Origin: Candidatus Dojkabacteria bacterium
GTDB lineage: Bacteria; Patescibacteria; Dojkabacteria; SC72; JAFGCJ01
DNA: 64,000 bases
NCBI GenBank assembly: GCA_016932785.1
Contig: JAFGCJ010000002.1
Span: forward strand, 434,001 to 498,000
Reading direction: 5' to 3'
Part shown: piece by piece, positions 18,479 to 27,882 of the stretch
Numbering within the stretch: the stretch's first letter is position 1
Layout: each line of letters begins with the position of its first letter
Position numbers and translations under genes: made by a program
The notes under the pieces: generated by a model
The model's database searches: none
The model's input: only the letters and a program-made list of their open reading frames with translations
What the model was told of the DNA's origin: nothing

Positions 18479-19342
18479 ATGACCGACAAATATACAGCAA
18501 CATGGGTATCTCATTCTTCAATTAGCGACTTTCTCCAATGCCCGCGCGCGTATTACCTTAAGAATGTTTACAAGAACCCCGAAACAGGAAACAAGATTCA
18601 AATTGCCTCACCTCCGCTGTCTCGGGGATCGGCCGTACATGAGGTAATAGAGTCACTCTCAAACCTTCCGGTTAAGAGACGATTTGAGACACCTCTGACA
18701 GAGAAATTCGACAAAATTTGGAAAAAGTACAGTGGAAAGATTGGCGGTTTCTCGAACAAGGAAACCGAAGCAAAATATAAGAGGAGCGGTGAAGAAATGC
18801 TTCGGAGGGTAACACAAAACCCAGGGCCTCTGCTGAAACTTGCTGTAAAAATCAAAATGGACCTTCCACATTACTGGCTTTCAGAAGAAGACGATATAAT
18901 CTTGTGCGGAAAAATCGACTGGCTGGAATATGACGAAAACAATGACAGCGTAAGAATAATCGACTTCAAAACAAGCAAGCATGAGAACTCCGGTTCACTT
19001 CAACTGCCCATTTACAGTCTTCTCGCAAGCAACTGCCAAAGTCATACAGTTCAATCTGCAGCATATTGGTATATCGCAAGAAACGACAAACCAAAAAATA
19101 TCAAGCTCCCAGATATAGATAAAACTCAAAAGAAGATTCTCTCTATAGCAAAAAAAATAAGACTTGCAAAACAGCTTGAAAGCTTCAGTTGTCCAAAAGA
19201 CTCTGGATGCAAATCCTGCAGACCTTATGAAGCAGTACTTCGGGGAGAGGCAGAACATGTTGGTACCGACAGCATCGGAAGAGATATTTTCATTCTCGAA
19301 GGCAAAACAGAAGATCTTGAAAAAGAAAGCGTAATACTATAA
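18479..19342 (+). CDS. RecB/Cas4-like PD-(D/E)XK nuclease with Cys cluster
   Basis: 287 residues. N-terminal SHSSISDFLQCPRAYYLKNVYK contains the first Cys; the nuclease core carries GKIDWLEYD near residue 145 and IIDFKTSK near 160 (the D...DxK pair), preceded by a His in SRGSAVHEVIES; the C-terminus has CPKDSGCKSC, giving a four-Cys arrangement typical of AddB/Cas4-type 4Fe-4S nucleases. No CRISPR array or helicase partner is nearby, so it is likely a stand-alone RecB-family exonuclease. A TAAAAT -10 element lies ~33 nt upstream, and no ribosome-binding site is seen. Confidence 0.87.
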   Translation: MTDKYTATWVSHSSISDFLQCPRAYYLKNVYKNPETGNKIQIASPPLSRGSAVHEVIESLSNLPVKRRFETPLTEKFDKIWKKYSGKIGGFSNKETEAKYKRSGEEMLRRVTQNPGPLLKLAVKIKMDLPHYWLSEEDDIILCGKIDWLEYDENNDSVRIIDFKTSKHENSGSLQLPIYSLLASNCQSHTVQSAAYWYIARNDKPKNIKLPDIDKTQKKILSIAKKIRLAKQLESFSCPKDSGCKSCRPYEAVLRGEAEHVGTDSIGRDIFILEGKTEDLEKESVIL

Positions 19343-19353
19343 GCTTGTATCGG

Positions 19354-19668
19354 ATGAAGAAAACTCAAAAACTTTTTAAAAATTTTACACACTTGTTCTA
19401 TGCCTCGGGCATTATGTATGCGTTATATTTCTGGGCTACTACACCTAAAAGCAAAGACATGTTCCAACGAAGACTGTGGGCCTACGAATGCTGGCTTATT
19501 TTTACTCTCTATGGAATATTACTCTGGCTTTTCTATATAACAAATGAAAACGAAGCAAGGAAGTCTGAATCCAAGATTATCAGATTTCTTAGGAAAAGAC
19601 GTATCATACAAAGATTATTTCCCTTCATAGTAGTCCTGACAATATACACAGTCAAAGTAACTACCTGA
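19354..19668 (+). CDS. Small membrane protein, unknown function
   Basis: 104 residues from ATG 19354 (a TTG at 19345 is 3 codons upstream). Three hydrophobic helices at about residues 12-30, 48-68 and 85-104, with basic residues between the second and third (RKSESKIIRFLRKRRIIQR). No family recognised. It begins 12 nt after the nuclease stop, and its TGA overlaps the ATG of the next gene (TGATG), so the three genes are likely one unit. Confidence 0.65.
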   Translation: MKKTQKLFKNFTHLFYASGIMYALYFWATTPKSKDMFQRRLWAYECWLIFTLYGILLWLFYITNENEARKSESKIIRFLRKRRIIQRLFPFIVVLTIYTVKVTT

Positions 19669-20144
19669 TGAGAATTTTTAAAAGTATAATTATTAATACT
19701 CCCGCAAAGAATCTTGTACTGCTATTTTTCCAGCTAGAAAAAACTCCGGGACAATACTCAATGCCTTCTCACAAAGGTTTTACAGTTATCGAAGGCAAGC
19801 TTGATAAACCAGGATCCATAATCGAAACACAAGAAAAATTTCTCTTTTTCTTTGTGAAGGCAGAATTTATCATAAGGGACATCGACGAAACCGGACTCTT
19901 CACACTATATCTCCAAAAACCTTTAGGTTTTCTAGATGTATTAGTGAAATTCAGATCAAAGAGAATCGACACACAGCAGACACTTTTATCCATGGATATC
20001 TACCAGCCCCACAACACGAAAACACTTAAAAGAATCTTCTTCAATATCGTATTCACCCTTATTTCACCACTTATAAGAAACCAGATAGGAAAAGAGCTCA
20101 TTCTTATCAAAAATCTAGCAGAATCACAGGCCAGACCCAGTTAA
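19668..20144 (+). CDS. Hypothetical protein, possible SRPBCC/START-like fold
   Basis: 158 residues, start codon overlapping the upstream stop. The pattern MRIFKSIIINTPAKNLVLLFFQ, alternating strand-like segments (AEFIIRDIDETGLFTLYLQKP, VLVKFRSKRIDTQQTLLSMDIY) and a long amphipathic C-terminal helix (PLIRNQIGKELILIKNLAES) resemble polyketide-cyclase/START-like lipid-binding folds. This is a fold-level guess only. The stop is adjacent to the convergent epimerase stop with no gap. Confidence 0.5.
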   Translation: MRIFKSIIINTPAKNLVLLFFQLEKTPGQYSMPSHKGFTVIEGKLDKPGSIIETQEKFLFFFVKAEFIIRDIDETGLFTLYLQKPLGFLDVLVKFRSKRIDTQQTLLSMDIYQPHNTKTLKRIFFNIVFTLISPLIRNQIGKELILIKNLAESQARPS

Positions 20145-21113
20145 CTATATCATTCCCTCACCTTTAAACCACTCATACTGATCCTTAATAGACTCCTTCA
20201 CATCTCTTGGAGAATATCCCAACTCATTAGTAGCCTTCTCGTGACTGATATTAGAATTACTCAATAAAGTCTCAAGAGAGTACGGAGTAAACTCTGGATT
20301 CTTCTTGAAAAAAGCTAAAACCCCAGCCACAAAACGGGCTATCTTGTAAGGGATAATCTTCGCCGGAGCCTTAACACCAGAAAATTCCTCCATATATTTA
20401 TAGTACTGTTTCATCGTCATCCTTTCCCCCGAAAGAATGTAGGTCTCTCCTTTACCACCCTTCTCCATTGCAGCGATCATACCAGCAACAACGTCTCTCA
20501 CGTCCACATAGTCATATGCCCCCTCCACCATAGCTGTCTGCTGTTCATTCACATAACTGATCATACTTTTTCCAAAATACGAAGGGCGATAATCATAAGG
20601 ACCAATTACTCCTGTCGGACACACTATCGTCGCGTTAAGGCCCTCTTTCACTGCTCTAAGAACAGCCATACTAGCCCTTGCCTTCGAGCGGTCATACGCA
20701 CCTCTCGTACTATCCGGATTGAAAGAACAGCATTCGGTAATTACCTTCCCGCGAGGCAGCTCTTTGATCGCGTGAATCGAACTCGTATATAAAAGCTTCC
20801 TCACATTCTTTTCTACACAGGCCTTAATTATATTCTTAGTCCCACCAATATTTATCTCGTAAACTTTCTTCTCGTTTCCGGAGGAAATCCATATAAGAGA
20901 CGCAAGATGATAGACATAATCTACTCCATCCACAGCCTCCATAACTGAAGGGAAATCACGAACATCTCCTACTGAAGTTTCGTACTGAAGCCCCTTAAGG
21001 GGTGTTAGATCAGAATCCTTTCTCGTAAATATGCGAACCTTATCATTTCTGGAAATGAGTTCTCTAACAAGGACATTTCCTATTCTGCCTGTAGCTCCTG
21101 TAACAAGAATCAT
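20145..21113 (-). CDS. NAD-dependent epimerase/dehydratase (extended SDR)
   Basis: 322 residues. Rossmann motif VTGATGRIGNVLV at the N-terminus, YHLASL near residue 68, Ser in LYTSSIHAI near 112, and the catalytic Tyr-x-x-x-Lys as YDRSKA near 140. The following VCPTGVIGPYDYRPS block and later YILSGERMTMKQYYKYM are typical of dihydroflavonol-reductase-like/hopanoid-associated SDRs. The substrate is probably a sugar nucleotide or lipid-linked ketone, not determinable here. It stands alone, convergent with the 158-residue gene. Confidence 0.88.
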   Translation of the reverse strand: MILVTGATGRIGNVLVRELISRNDKVRIFTRKDSDLTPLKGLQYETSVGDVRDFPSVMEAVDGVDYVYHLASLIWISSGNEKKVYEINIGGTKNIIKACVEKNVRKLLYTSSIHAIKELPRGKVITECCSFNPDSTRGAYDRSKARASMAVLRAVKEGLNATIVCPTGVIGPYDYRPSYFGKSMISYVNEQQTAMVEGAYDYVDVRDVVAGMIAAMEKGGKGETYILSGERMTMKQYYKYMEEFSGVKAPAKIIPYKIARFVAGVLAFFKKNPEFTPYSLETLLSNSNISHEKATNELGYSPRDVKESIKDQYEWFKGEGMI

Positions 21114-21206
21114 TGTGTATTAGTTAAAGGTTATCTTAGTGCATATACCTACATAATACATGAAAATATCAGAGGGATCCCCTATGGTATCGGTAGAACC
21201 TTAAAA

Positions 21207-21281
21207 TCGGGGTGACAGGACTCGAACCTGCGACCCCACGCACCCCATGCGTGTGCTCTAAGCCAACTGAGCTACACCCCG
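21207..21281 (-). tRNA. tRNA-Pro (anticodon GGG)
   Basis: On the minus strand the cloverleaf is complete: acceptor CGGGGTG/CACCCCG, D-arm GCTC...GAGC, anticodon stem CACGC/GCGTG with loop ATGGGGT (anticodon GGG), T-arm with GGTTCGAGTCC. The discriminator is A, and CCA is not encoded (TTTTAA follows directly, possibly aiding termination). Confidence 0.95.
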
Positions 21282-21343
21282 AATATTTCAAGAGGATTTT
21301 ACCACGAACACGTTCCAATCCAAACCTTCAACATTTCGGCCCG

Positions 21344-22375
21344 CTATCTCTTGATCTCAATAACTATCTGATTTGGCGAAGTAGTTCTGTAAATTCTATA
21401 TTCTGTGCCCTTTGCCAGAATAAATTCATACACATTATCACCGCCAGATTTGCTACCCTCCACCCGCTCCACAGGTGAAGAAAGATCTGCCTCAAAAACA
21501 TTATCCGATCCTAGAACAGAATCCTTTTGTACATTTCCAAACTTTACAACAATTTTCTTGTCAGCAGAAATATATTCTGCAGTTGTTGGAGGTGTAGGAT
21601 TTCCAGATGCAGAAGATGTACTCCAGGTAAACTTCAATACACTACCCTCAACTCCCCATGAATACGAACCAATCCGAACATCACCGGTAGTGTTGGTACC
21701 AGTCAGTGACTGTACACCGCTAGAAAATTCTTCAGGATCCTCAACGGCTGACTCATTTTCATCCGAAGTGCCCGGATATTTAACATCAAGAATCACAGTC
21801 AAACCTTCTCCCTGATGAAGATAGAAAGACGTATCACTATCTATTCCGATATTATAAACCTCCTCAGCTTCATTTGGAGTAACGGCATGGTAGAGCTTAA
21901 CAACACCATCCTTATTTATTGTTCTCTGACCTTGATAAGGGATTCCACTACTATCACTTGTAACTCTATCCAATCTAATTTTTATATAACCGCCAGATGA
22001 AACTAATGTGGCCTCAACTTCTGCAAAATCTTCTTCGTCTGACTCAAGAACAAATTCAAACCTGTGATATCCGTCCATCGCAGTGTCATTTATTTCCATA
22101 AGATCATACTCTGCACTATCTTTTCCGGAGGAATTTCCAACAGTCTGAGTCTGCTCGGAAAATTTAGACATATCCGTTTCCCCTGTACTTGAATCTTCAG
22201 TTTCCTCTTCTTCTGTATCTTCCTCTTCCTGAGATTCTTCATCATTCCCTTGATCTACTGATTCTTCCTGATCCTCCTTATCAATTTTCTCATTATTCCG
22301 GTAGTTCACGTATAGAAGCACTCCCCCAGTAATAACTATTGCAAAAAGAACAACTGCTATTACAATTTTTTTCAT
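21344..22375 (-). CDS. Membrane-anchored surface protein with Glu/Asp-rich linker
   Basis: 343 residues: N-terminal transmembrane anchor (about 4-24), a ~45-residue linker composed mainly of Glu, Asp, Ser and Gln (about 30-75), then two beta-rich regions. The first (~90-200) ends in LHQGEGLTVILDVKYPG, and the second (~235-343) ends in FILAKGTEYRIYRTTSPNQI. The final block resembles AMIN-like domains found on cell-envelope proteins, a weak similarity. Probably displayed on the cell surface; function unknown. Confidence 0.6.
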   Translation of the reverse strand: MKKIVIAVVLFAIVITGGVLLYVNYRNNEKIDKEDQEESVDQGNDEESQEEEDTEEEETEDSSTGETDMSKFSEQTQTVGNSSGKDSAEYDLMEINDTAMDGYHRFEFVLESDEEDFAEVEATLVSSGGYIKIRLDRVTSDSSGIPYQGQRTINKDGVVKLYHAVTPNEAEEVYNIGIDSDTSFYLHQGEGLTVILDVKYPGTSDENESAVEDPEEFSSGVQSLTGTNTTGDVRIGSYSWGVEGSVLKFTWSTSSASGNPTPPTTAEYISADKKIVVKFGNVQKDSVLGSDNVFEADLSSPVERVEGSKSGGDNVYEFILAKGTEYRIYRTTSPNQIVIEIKR

Positions 22376-22410
22376 ATTAAAAAAACTAAATTTACCTATT
22401 TTAACTATAT

Positions 22411-23706
22411 CTAAATTTTAACTACTAATCCACCAATAGAAGCGCTCTTTACTTTTCCTTTAACAATTTTCCCAATTTTTCCAGAACCGCTAATTACTTC
22501 AACATCCCTCAAGTCCTTTGTTTTTCCTGCATTACTGCTAAGCACAAGAACTTCAACTTCTTTACCTACTATTCTTTCATTTTGCTTTTTCATTATTTTT
22601 ACCTGGATGCTCTCCAGTCTTTTCTTCCTACGTTTTTTTTCAGCTAAAGGAACATCATCCTTCATCAAGGCTGCTCCTGTACCCTTTCTGGGCGAAAATT
22701 CAGATATATAAATCATTCCATACCAAATCTTTTCAATGAAGGCCACGGTCTCTTCAAAATCTTCCTCAGTCTCCCCGGGAAAACCGACAATTACATCAGT
22801 ACTCAGCCTTATATTAGGTAACTTCTCACTTAAATACTCGATCTTTGCCAAATAATCCAGCCAGGTATAACCACGATTCATTTTTTCCAGAACCTTGTTT
22901 GAAGCTGACTGAATAGGAAGATTCAGATACGGACATATTTTGTCATATTTTGCCATGACATCAGCTAGCTCATCATTAAAATCTTTCGGATGAGAGGTAA
23001 GAAATGTCAGCCAAAATTCACCACGAATTCTAGCGATCTTGGCTAGTAAATAAGAAAACCCTACGTTCTTGCCTTTTACCGTACCAGTCCAACTGTTTAC
23101 ATTCTGACCGAGAAGAGTAATCAATTTACATCCATTCTTAACAAGTTCTCTGACTTCTCTAACTATAGAGTTTAGTGATCTATGTTCTTCTTTTCCACGA
23201 GTATATGGGACAATACAATACGTACAGAAATTGTTACATCCTTTTGATATTGGTACAAAGGCTGCAATGGAAGATGCGTAGGATTGTTCTGCATTATCGT
23301 GGCTAAAAGAACGTTTTTTCCCGGTAGCGATTTTATATATGGACGATAGATCCCCGATGTTCACAAAATAATCTATCCATTTAAACCTCCGCCGCATGCT
23401 CTTAAGATATTTTGGGTCATAAGCAGTTTTATCTTTACAACCCCGATCTATTCTCTGGGACATACAGCCTGTCATTACGACCTTAAGATTTTTGTTTTTT
23501 GACTTAAGTTTCTTTATCTTTCTTCCCAGACCCGCCACTTTGTCCTCGGCCCTCTGTCTCACCGAACAGGTGTTCAGAATAATCAGATCCGAATCCTCCA
23601 TTTTTTCTGACTTAATCCAACCGGCTCCTAACAAAACCGCCTCTATCTTCTCAGAATCGGCATAATTCAACTGGCATCCCCAAGTTTTTATGTGAAATTT
23701 AGACAT
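22411..23706 (-). CDS. miaB: tRNA-2-methylthio-N6-dimethylallyladenosine synthase MiaB
   Basis: Radical-SAM methylthiotransferase acting on i6A37 made by MiaA. 431 residues: UPF0004 domain with its three cluster Cys (KTWGCQLNYADSE, NTCSVRQRAEDK, TGCMSQR), the radical-SAM CNNFCTYCIVPYTRGKE near residue 160, DVIVGFPGETEEDFE near 310, and a C-terminal TRAM domain. MiaA is encoded at 27883-28797 within the same window, completing the pathway to ms2i6A37. Its start is only 20 nt from the divergent DUF4446 gene, leaving almost no room for leader sequences. Confidence 0.96.
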   Translation of the reverse strand: MSKFHIKTWGCQLNYADSEKIEAVLLGAGWIKSEKMEDSDLIILNTCSVRQRAEDKVAGLGRKIKKLKSKNKNLKVVMTGCMSQRIDRGCKDKTAYDPKYLKSMRRRFKWIDYFVNIGDLSSIYKIATGKKRSFSHDNAEQSYASSIAAFVPISKGCNNFCTYCIVPYTRGKEEHRSLNSIVREVRELVKNGCKLITLLGQNVNSWTGTVKGKNVGFSYLLAKIARIRGEFWLTFLTSHPKDFNDELADVMAKYDKICPYLNLPIQSASNKVLEKMNRGYTWLDYLAKIEYLSEKLPNIRLSTDVIVGFPGETEEDFEETVAFIEKIWYGMIYISEFSPRKGTGAALMKDDVPLAEKKRRKKRLESIQVKIMKKQNERIVGKEVEVLVLSSNAGKTKDLRDVEVISGSGKIGKIVKGKVKSASIGGLVVKI

Positions 23707-23726
23707 ATTTGTGGTACATTATTATT

Positions 23727-24191
23727 ATGGATACAGCAATTATAGCAATAATAATAGCCGTTATACCAACGGCGCTTTCAGTCTATCTTCTATACGTAAC
23801 AAACGAACAAAAGAAAAGAATAGACAACCTAACAACAGGCATCAGCGAAGGAAATCTCGAAAATATAGTACGAACATACATAGAAAATCTCCGCAAATGT
23901 GCCTCCGACATCGACCTAATGAATCAAGAGTTCGAAAAAATACGCCAAGAGACACGCGAGTTCTTTAGAAAAATTGGGATCGTACGTTTCCAGGCGTTTA
24001 AAGATACCGGAGGAGATCAAAGTTTCGCACTCACCCTACTCGACCAGGAAAACAACGGGTTTGTAATAAGTAGTCTCTACGGAAGAGGGTTCTCCAAAAT
24101 ATACTTGAAACCTATTGAAAAGGGTAAGTCAGAAAAATATACACTTACAGATGAGGAACGAGAATCACTTGAAATTGCACTGAACACATGA
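23727..24191 (+). CDS. DUF4446 family protein
   Basis: 154 residues from ATG 23727. N-terminal transmembrane helix (about 2-27), a charged coiled-coil region, and the DUF4446 signature IVRFQAFKDTGGDQSFALTLLD with FVISSLYGRGFSKIYLKPI. Found next to ParB/cell-wall genes in Firmicutes; role unknown. A TACATT box preceded by TGG ends 6 nt before the ATG, so the mRNA may be leaderless. It overlaps the next gene (ATGA-type), and a five-gene run to miaA follows. Confidence 0.83.
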   Translation: MDTAIIAIIIAVIPTALSVYLLYVTNEQKKRIDNLTTGISEGNLENIVRTYIENLRKCASDIDLMNQEFEKIRQETREFFRKIGIVRFQAFKDTGGDQSFALTLLDQENNGFVISSLYGRGFSKIYLKPIEKGKSEKYTLTDEERESLEIALNT

Positions 24192-25483
24192 GAGAGCTCA
24201 ACTTAAACTCCGGGGTAATAAACCAAAAAAAGAGAGAAAAGACATCAAAGACTCTAGAAACAACTGCTGTTCCAAAAGTAGACGAAAATCCAACAAAAAA
24301 GACTCCTCTCACCGAGAGAATCAAAAAACTACTCAAGAAATACCAAAACCTGCCTCCCAAGAAGAAAATCCTTGTGACCGGACTCATATGTTCAATAATA
24401 CTCATCATTGGCGGGATAAGTGCCTATTTTATAATATTCAGCAAAGAACCGATCAAAGATTTTACTATTCCCGAAAGAATCTCTGCAAAAAAATCTACAT
24501 CACAATACTTTAGTAATATAATTCCTCCTTTCCCCGAGCCGCCAAGAGACAAAGAAAACCCGATCAATGGAGAGCTTTACACATCAAAACAATATTCCGC
24601 TATGGAGGACCGCTATCCTATTGCTGTAATGATAGAAAATCATGTCGACGCACGTCCCCAATCAGGATACAACTCTGCCGATATAGTTTATGAGGCACTT
24701 GCAGAAGGTGGAATTACTCGTACGATGGCAATATTTTGGGGTAAGGAATGTGAAGAAATCGGCCCCATAAGAAGCGCCCGTCAGTACTTCATCGAATGGC
24801 TTATGCCTTATGATCCTCTGTATATGTATATCGGTTATGCAACAAGCTCAGATCCGAGGGTAAACGCGGGGCAAAGCATTTACGAATATGGAATAAAAGG
24901 AATGGATGTATACGGAACATTCTGGAGGGATACTACACGATACTCCCCTCACAATGCTTACTCATCAACCGAACTTCTATATCAAAGAGCTAAAGACATT
25001 GGTTATACAGGAAAACCCGGTGAAATAAAGCCTCTCAAATTCAAGATGGATGCCGCTCCCGACAAAAGAGGGTCCTTTGAAAAAGTCACGATTACATTCT
25101 TTGAACGACTTTATAACGGCGGTCTCTATGATGTTACCTGGGTATACGATTCACAACGTAACGTCTATCTCCGCTACAACGGCGACGACAAGTATATTGA
25201 TCAAAATTCCGAACAACAGGTTTTTGCTAAAAATGTGATCATTCAAAGAATGGATACAATCTCGACTTTTGATTCCAAAGCTCATATAATAATAACCACC
25301 ATTGATGAAGGCGATGCAATAATTCTACGAGATGGCCAAACTATAAATGCTACCTGGAAGAAAAAAGATCTAGAATCAAGAACGAGATATTACGATAGTG
25401 ATGGTAAAGAAATAGAACTAAACCGAGGCATCATATGGATAGAATCTGTCCCCATTGAACAAGGTAGTGTAACAATAGATTAA
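24188..25483 (+). CDS. DUF3048 (YerB-like) membrane-anchored protein
   Basis: 431 residues: basic cytoplasmic N-terminus, one transmembrane segment (about 63-88), and an extracellular two-part DUF3048 region with the signature YPIAVMIENHVDARPQSGYN near 150, IVYEALAEGGITRTMAIF near 170, and GPIRSARQYFIEW near 195. The C-terminal part has the family's VTWVYDSQRNVYLRYNGD. YerB-type proteins are secreted or lipid-anchored with unknown biochemical role, possibly envelope-related. Start overlaps the DUF4446 stop. Confidence 0.87.
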   Translation: MRELNLNSGVINQKKREKTSKTLETTAVPKVDENPTKKTPLTERIKKLLKKYQNLPPKKKILVTGLICSIILIIGGISAYFIIFSKEPIKDFTIPERISAKKSTSQYFSNIIPPFPEPPRDKENPINGELYTSKQYSAMEDRYPIAVMIENHVDARPQSGYNSADIVYEALAEGGITRTMAIFWGKECEEIGPIRSARQYFIEWLMPYDPLYMYIGYATSSDPRVNAGQSIYEYGIKGMDVYGTFWRDTTRYSPHNAYSSTELLYQRAKDIGYTGKPGEIKPLKFKMDAAPDKRGSFEKVTITFFERLYNGGLYDVTWVYDSQRNVYLRYNGDDKYIDQNSEQQVFAKNVIIQRMDTISTFDSKAHIIITTIDEGDAIILRDGQTINATWKKKDLESRTRYYDSDGKEIELNRGIIWIESVPIEQGSVTID

Positions 25484-25498
25484 AATTGATTAATAAAA

Positions 25499-26074
25499 AT
25501 GATCGATCAATTATTTGTATCAAAAGTTAGGGTGAAACTTCTTAAGTTTTTCTTTTTAGATACATCTAAAGAACTTCACATCCGTGGAATCACTAGAAAG
25601 ATTGACGAGGAAATTAATGCTGTAAGAAGAGAACTCAAGAATCTTGAATCTGCGTCTATCCTCAGAAAGGAACGACGAGGAAATCGTCTTTACTACAAAA
25701 TTAATAAGGACTGTCCCATATATTACGAGTTGCTCGGCCTTGTAAACAAGGAATTTGGCCTCGGTAGAACGATTCTTGATAACAAAGACCACTTAGGTGA
25801 AGTTAGGTATGCAGTTTTAACTACAGCATATCTGGAAAATCATCACCCTTCTCCATACGATGTCGATATTTTGATTATCGGTAATCTCGAAATGAAAAAC
25901 ATATCATCTGCCATAAAGAGCGCCGAATCATCCATAGGACGAGAAATAAGGTATACTGTTATGACCGAAGAGGAATTCGACTTCAGAAAAAAGAAGAGAG
26001 ATTCTTTTATATCCAATATACTAAATCGTCAAAAGATTATACTAATTGGAGACGAAAACGAATTAATGTCATGA
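25499..26074 (+). CDS. Winged-helix regulator fused to minimal nucleotidyltransferase-like domain
   Basis: 191 residues. Residues 1-75 form a winged helix (MIDQLFVSKVRVKLLKFF, HIRGITRKI, INAVRRELKNLESASILRKER, GNRLYYKIN). Residues ~100-185 resemble a polymerase-beta-type nucleotidyltransferase, with the DVDILIIG strand holding acidic residues. This HTH+NTase design is common in archaea and CPR, possibly a toxin-antitoxin-like or signalling element; the usual GS motif before DxD is weak, so the enzyme may be inactive. It is 15 nt after the DUF3048 gene and overlaps the next start by 4 nt. Confidence 0.72.
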   Translation: MIDQLFVSKVRVKLLKFFFLDTSKELHIRGITRKIDEEINAVRRELKNLESASILRKERRGNRLYYKINKDCPIYYELLGLVNKEFGLGRTILDNKDHLGEVRYAVLTTAYLENHHPSPYDVDILIIGNLEMKNISSAIKSAESSIGREIRYTVMTEEEFDFRKKKRDSFISNILNRQKIILIGDENELMS

Positions 26075-27276
26075 AAATACGACTGCCTAGAATAAAACTC
26101 CCTAGACTGCAGATTCAACAAGACGTGATTGTCAAAACCGCTTTTATATTAGTCTATTCCGTTGCATGTTTATTCATTCTTATACCACAAATAGACTATC
26201 AATCCTGGTATCCGGAGAAGCTAGGTACGTATGATTACAAACTTGGTATTGAGTATAGAGAGCATAAAAGAATCTCTATCGATCTCAAGGAAAACAACAT
26301 CGATGACAAACAAGTAAATGCTCTCGTAGAGGCAATATACCAGAGAGCCGAAGAAGCAAATCTAAATGATTTCTTTATAAGAAAGAACTCGGACAAACTA
26401 GAAATTCATATACCCCACTGGTACAGCGACTCATTCGCAACAAGTCTCATTTCTCCAGGAAAAATTGAAATCTTGAAACCAAAAGACCTCGAGTCCGAAG
26501 ACAGTCAACCATCTGTTGACCAGATTTTCAGTCGCGACAACTACGAAAGCGTTGGAATTAAAACGTCCAAATTTGACAAGGCTACAATAACAAATCAGAG
26601 AGCAGGTTACTCATACATAAGTATCAAAAGTGATAAAGACCAAGAAAGAAGACTTAACAAACTTGGAGAAGAATCCCAGACATCAAATATCGGGCTCGTA
26701 ATTGACGACTCGGTAAATCTGGCATGGGTCCTTCCTTCCGATGACGAGACAACAAAATACCCTACTCTCATAATTCTGATGGAATCACCGGAAGTAGAGA
26801 TTTTTGTCTCGCAACTCATAAACGATCCACTAGAAATGCCAATAGTCACAAGCAACATAGATACTGTCAAGGGAACGCAGCGTGAAAGTACGCTATATGC
26901 AGTAATCGGCTCTATAGTTGGACTGACAGCAGCAGGTCTACTATTCCAAGCTCTCTACAGGAAGTACTCAGTAAATCACATTGCAGCAACAGGCCTTATG
27001 ATAATAGGCATTATGACATTACTGAAGATCACAGAACCAACGCTTTCTTTGGCAGCAATGATAGGAACACTTTCAATATTTGTCTTAATAATGTTCCTTA
27101 AATCGGGAACTTATGCGATAGCTTTTCCTATTATTATAGTCATTGGTCTAGCATCATGGTTATCACCAAATCCTACACTGAAGAGCATTGCCAATATCTA
27201 CATTTCTACGGGAATATTTGCAACGTCTTATTATATTGTTTGTTACCTACTCGGAATATATGAAGAAAAAAGTTAG
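26071..27276 (+). CDS. Divergent SecD-like membrane protein
   Basis: 401 residues. One N-terminal helix (about 20-43), a ~230-residue outer domain, then five C-terminal helices (about 275-395). Features reminiscent of SecD are: an outer region with QVNALVEAIYQRAEEANLND and KLEIHIP (cf. the P1 domain's RINALGV...IxVQLPG), SPGKIEIL (cf. the following LEFR strand), and LVIDDSVNLAWVL (cf. the family's IVLDGxVxSAP). The canonical DLQGG motif and SecD's sixth helix pattern are not obvious. If it is SecD-like, it would assist the late phase of protein export. Similarity is remote. Confidence 0.5.
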   Translation: MKIRLPRIKLPRLQIQQDVIVKTAFILVYSVACLFILIPQIDYQSWYPEKLGTYDYKLGIEYREHKRISIDLKENNIDDKQVNALVEAIYQRAEEANLNDFFIRKNSDKLEIHIPHWYSDSFATSLISPGKIEILKPKDLESEDSQPSVDQIFSRDNYESVGIKTSKFDKATITNQRAGYSYISIKSDKDQERRLNKLGEESQTSNIGLVIDDSVNLAWVLPSDDETTKYPTLIILMESPEVEIFVSQLINDPLEMPIVTSNIDTVKGTQRESTLYAVIGSIVGLTAAGLLFQALYRKYSVNHIAATGLMIIGIMTLLKITEPTLSLAAMIGTLSIFVLIMFLKSGTYAIAFPIIIVIGLASWLSPNPTLKSIANIYISTGIFATSYYIVCYLLGIYEEKS

Positions 27277-27880
27277 CATATCAAATTCTAATATTATGCT
27301 TTATATAGGCATATTTCTGCTTGTACTTCCCATATTGGGCACAGTTTTTAATCCCAAAGTGCCAGAGATCATATATAAAATCGACCTCTACTCTGGTTTG
27401 GCTGTTAGAACAACAATAATATCTATTCTTGTAATAATCATCTGCTACAGTATCATTAGAGCTGTTTACCTAAACGGTAAATCCACCAATTCCATCCGCA
27501 TCTCAATAACAAGCTTTGTTCTAAACCTGTTATCCATCATCTTGTTCTTAATAGGATCAACTATCATCTACAAAATAGTCGGGATAGATACAATATCTCA
27601 ACTTTCCGGAACGGTAATTTCAATATCATTATTCTCGATTCTCATCACAATGATCTACGAGGATATCGAGATTTATCAAAGAAAAGATAATCAATTACCA
27701 AATATTCAAATAGGATCCATCCTGGCAATGCTAGCAACGACGCTCATAACAGGACTCCTACTGGCATTTTCAAGAACACCGGTTTCTGATCAGGTTATGG
27801 CTTCATCTCTTCCCTTATGGAATCTTATATACCTGCTTTTAGTACGTAAAAGCATCCTTCGATATCTCATAAAAGTCTAA
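27260..27880 (+). CDS. Polytopic membrane protein after SecD-like gene
   Basis: 206 residues from ATG 27260 (MKKKVSIS), overlapping the previous gene by 17 nt. Six hydrophobic segments at about 12-30, 45-65, 80-105, 115-135, 150-172 and 180-200, with few charged residues. No motif recognised. Position directly after a SecD-like gene raises the possibility of a decayed SecF-like partner, but the P4 outer domain expected of SecF is absent, so this is speculation. It is 2 nt upstream of miaA. Confidence 0.55.
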   Translation: MKKKVSISNSNIMLYIGIFLLVLPILGTVFNPKVPEIIYKIDLYSGLAVRTTIISILVIIICYSIIRAVYLNGKSTNSIRISITSFVLNLLSIILFLIGSTIIYKIVGIDTISQLSGTVISISLFSILITMIYEDIEIYQRKDNQLPNIQIGSILAMLATTLITGLLLAFSRTPVSDQVMASSLPLWNLIYLLLVRKSILRYLIKV

Positions 27881-27882
27881 AC

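Noticed and set aside
18479..19342. Cas4 as evidence of a CRISPR system
   Set aside because: No repeat array or other cas genes in the window. The protein is better called a general RecB-like nuclease.
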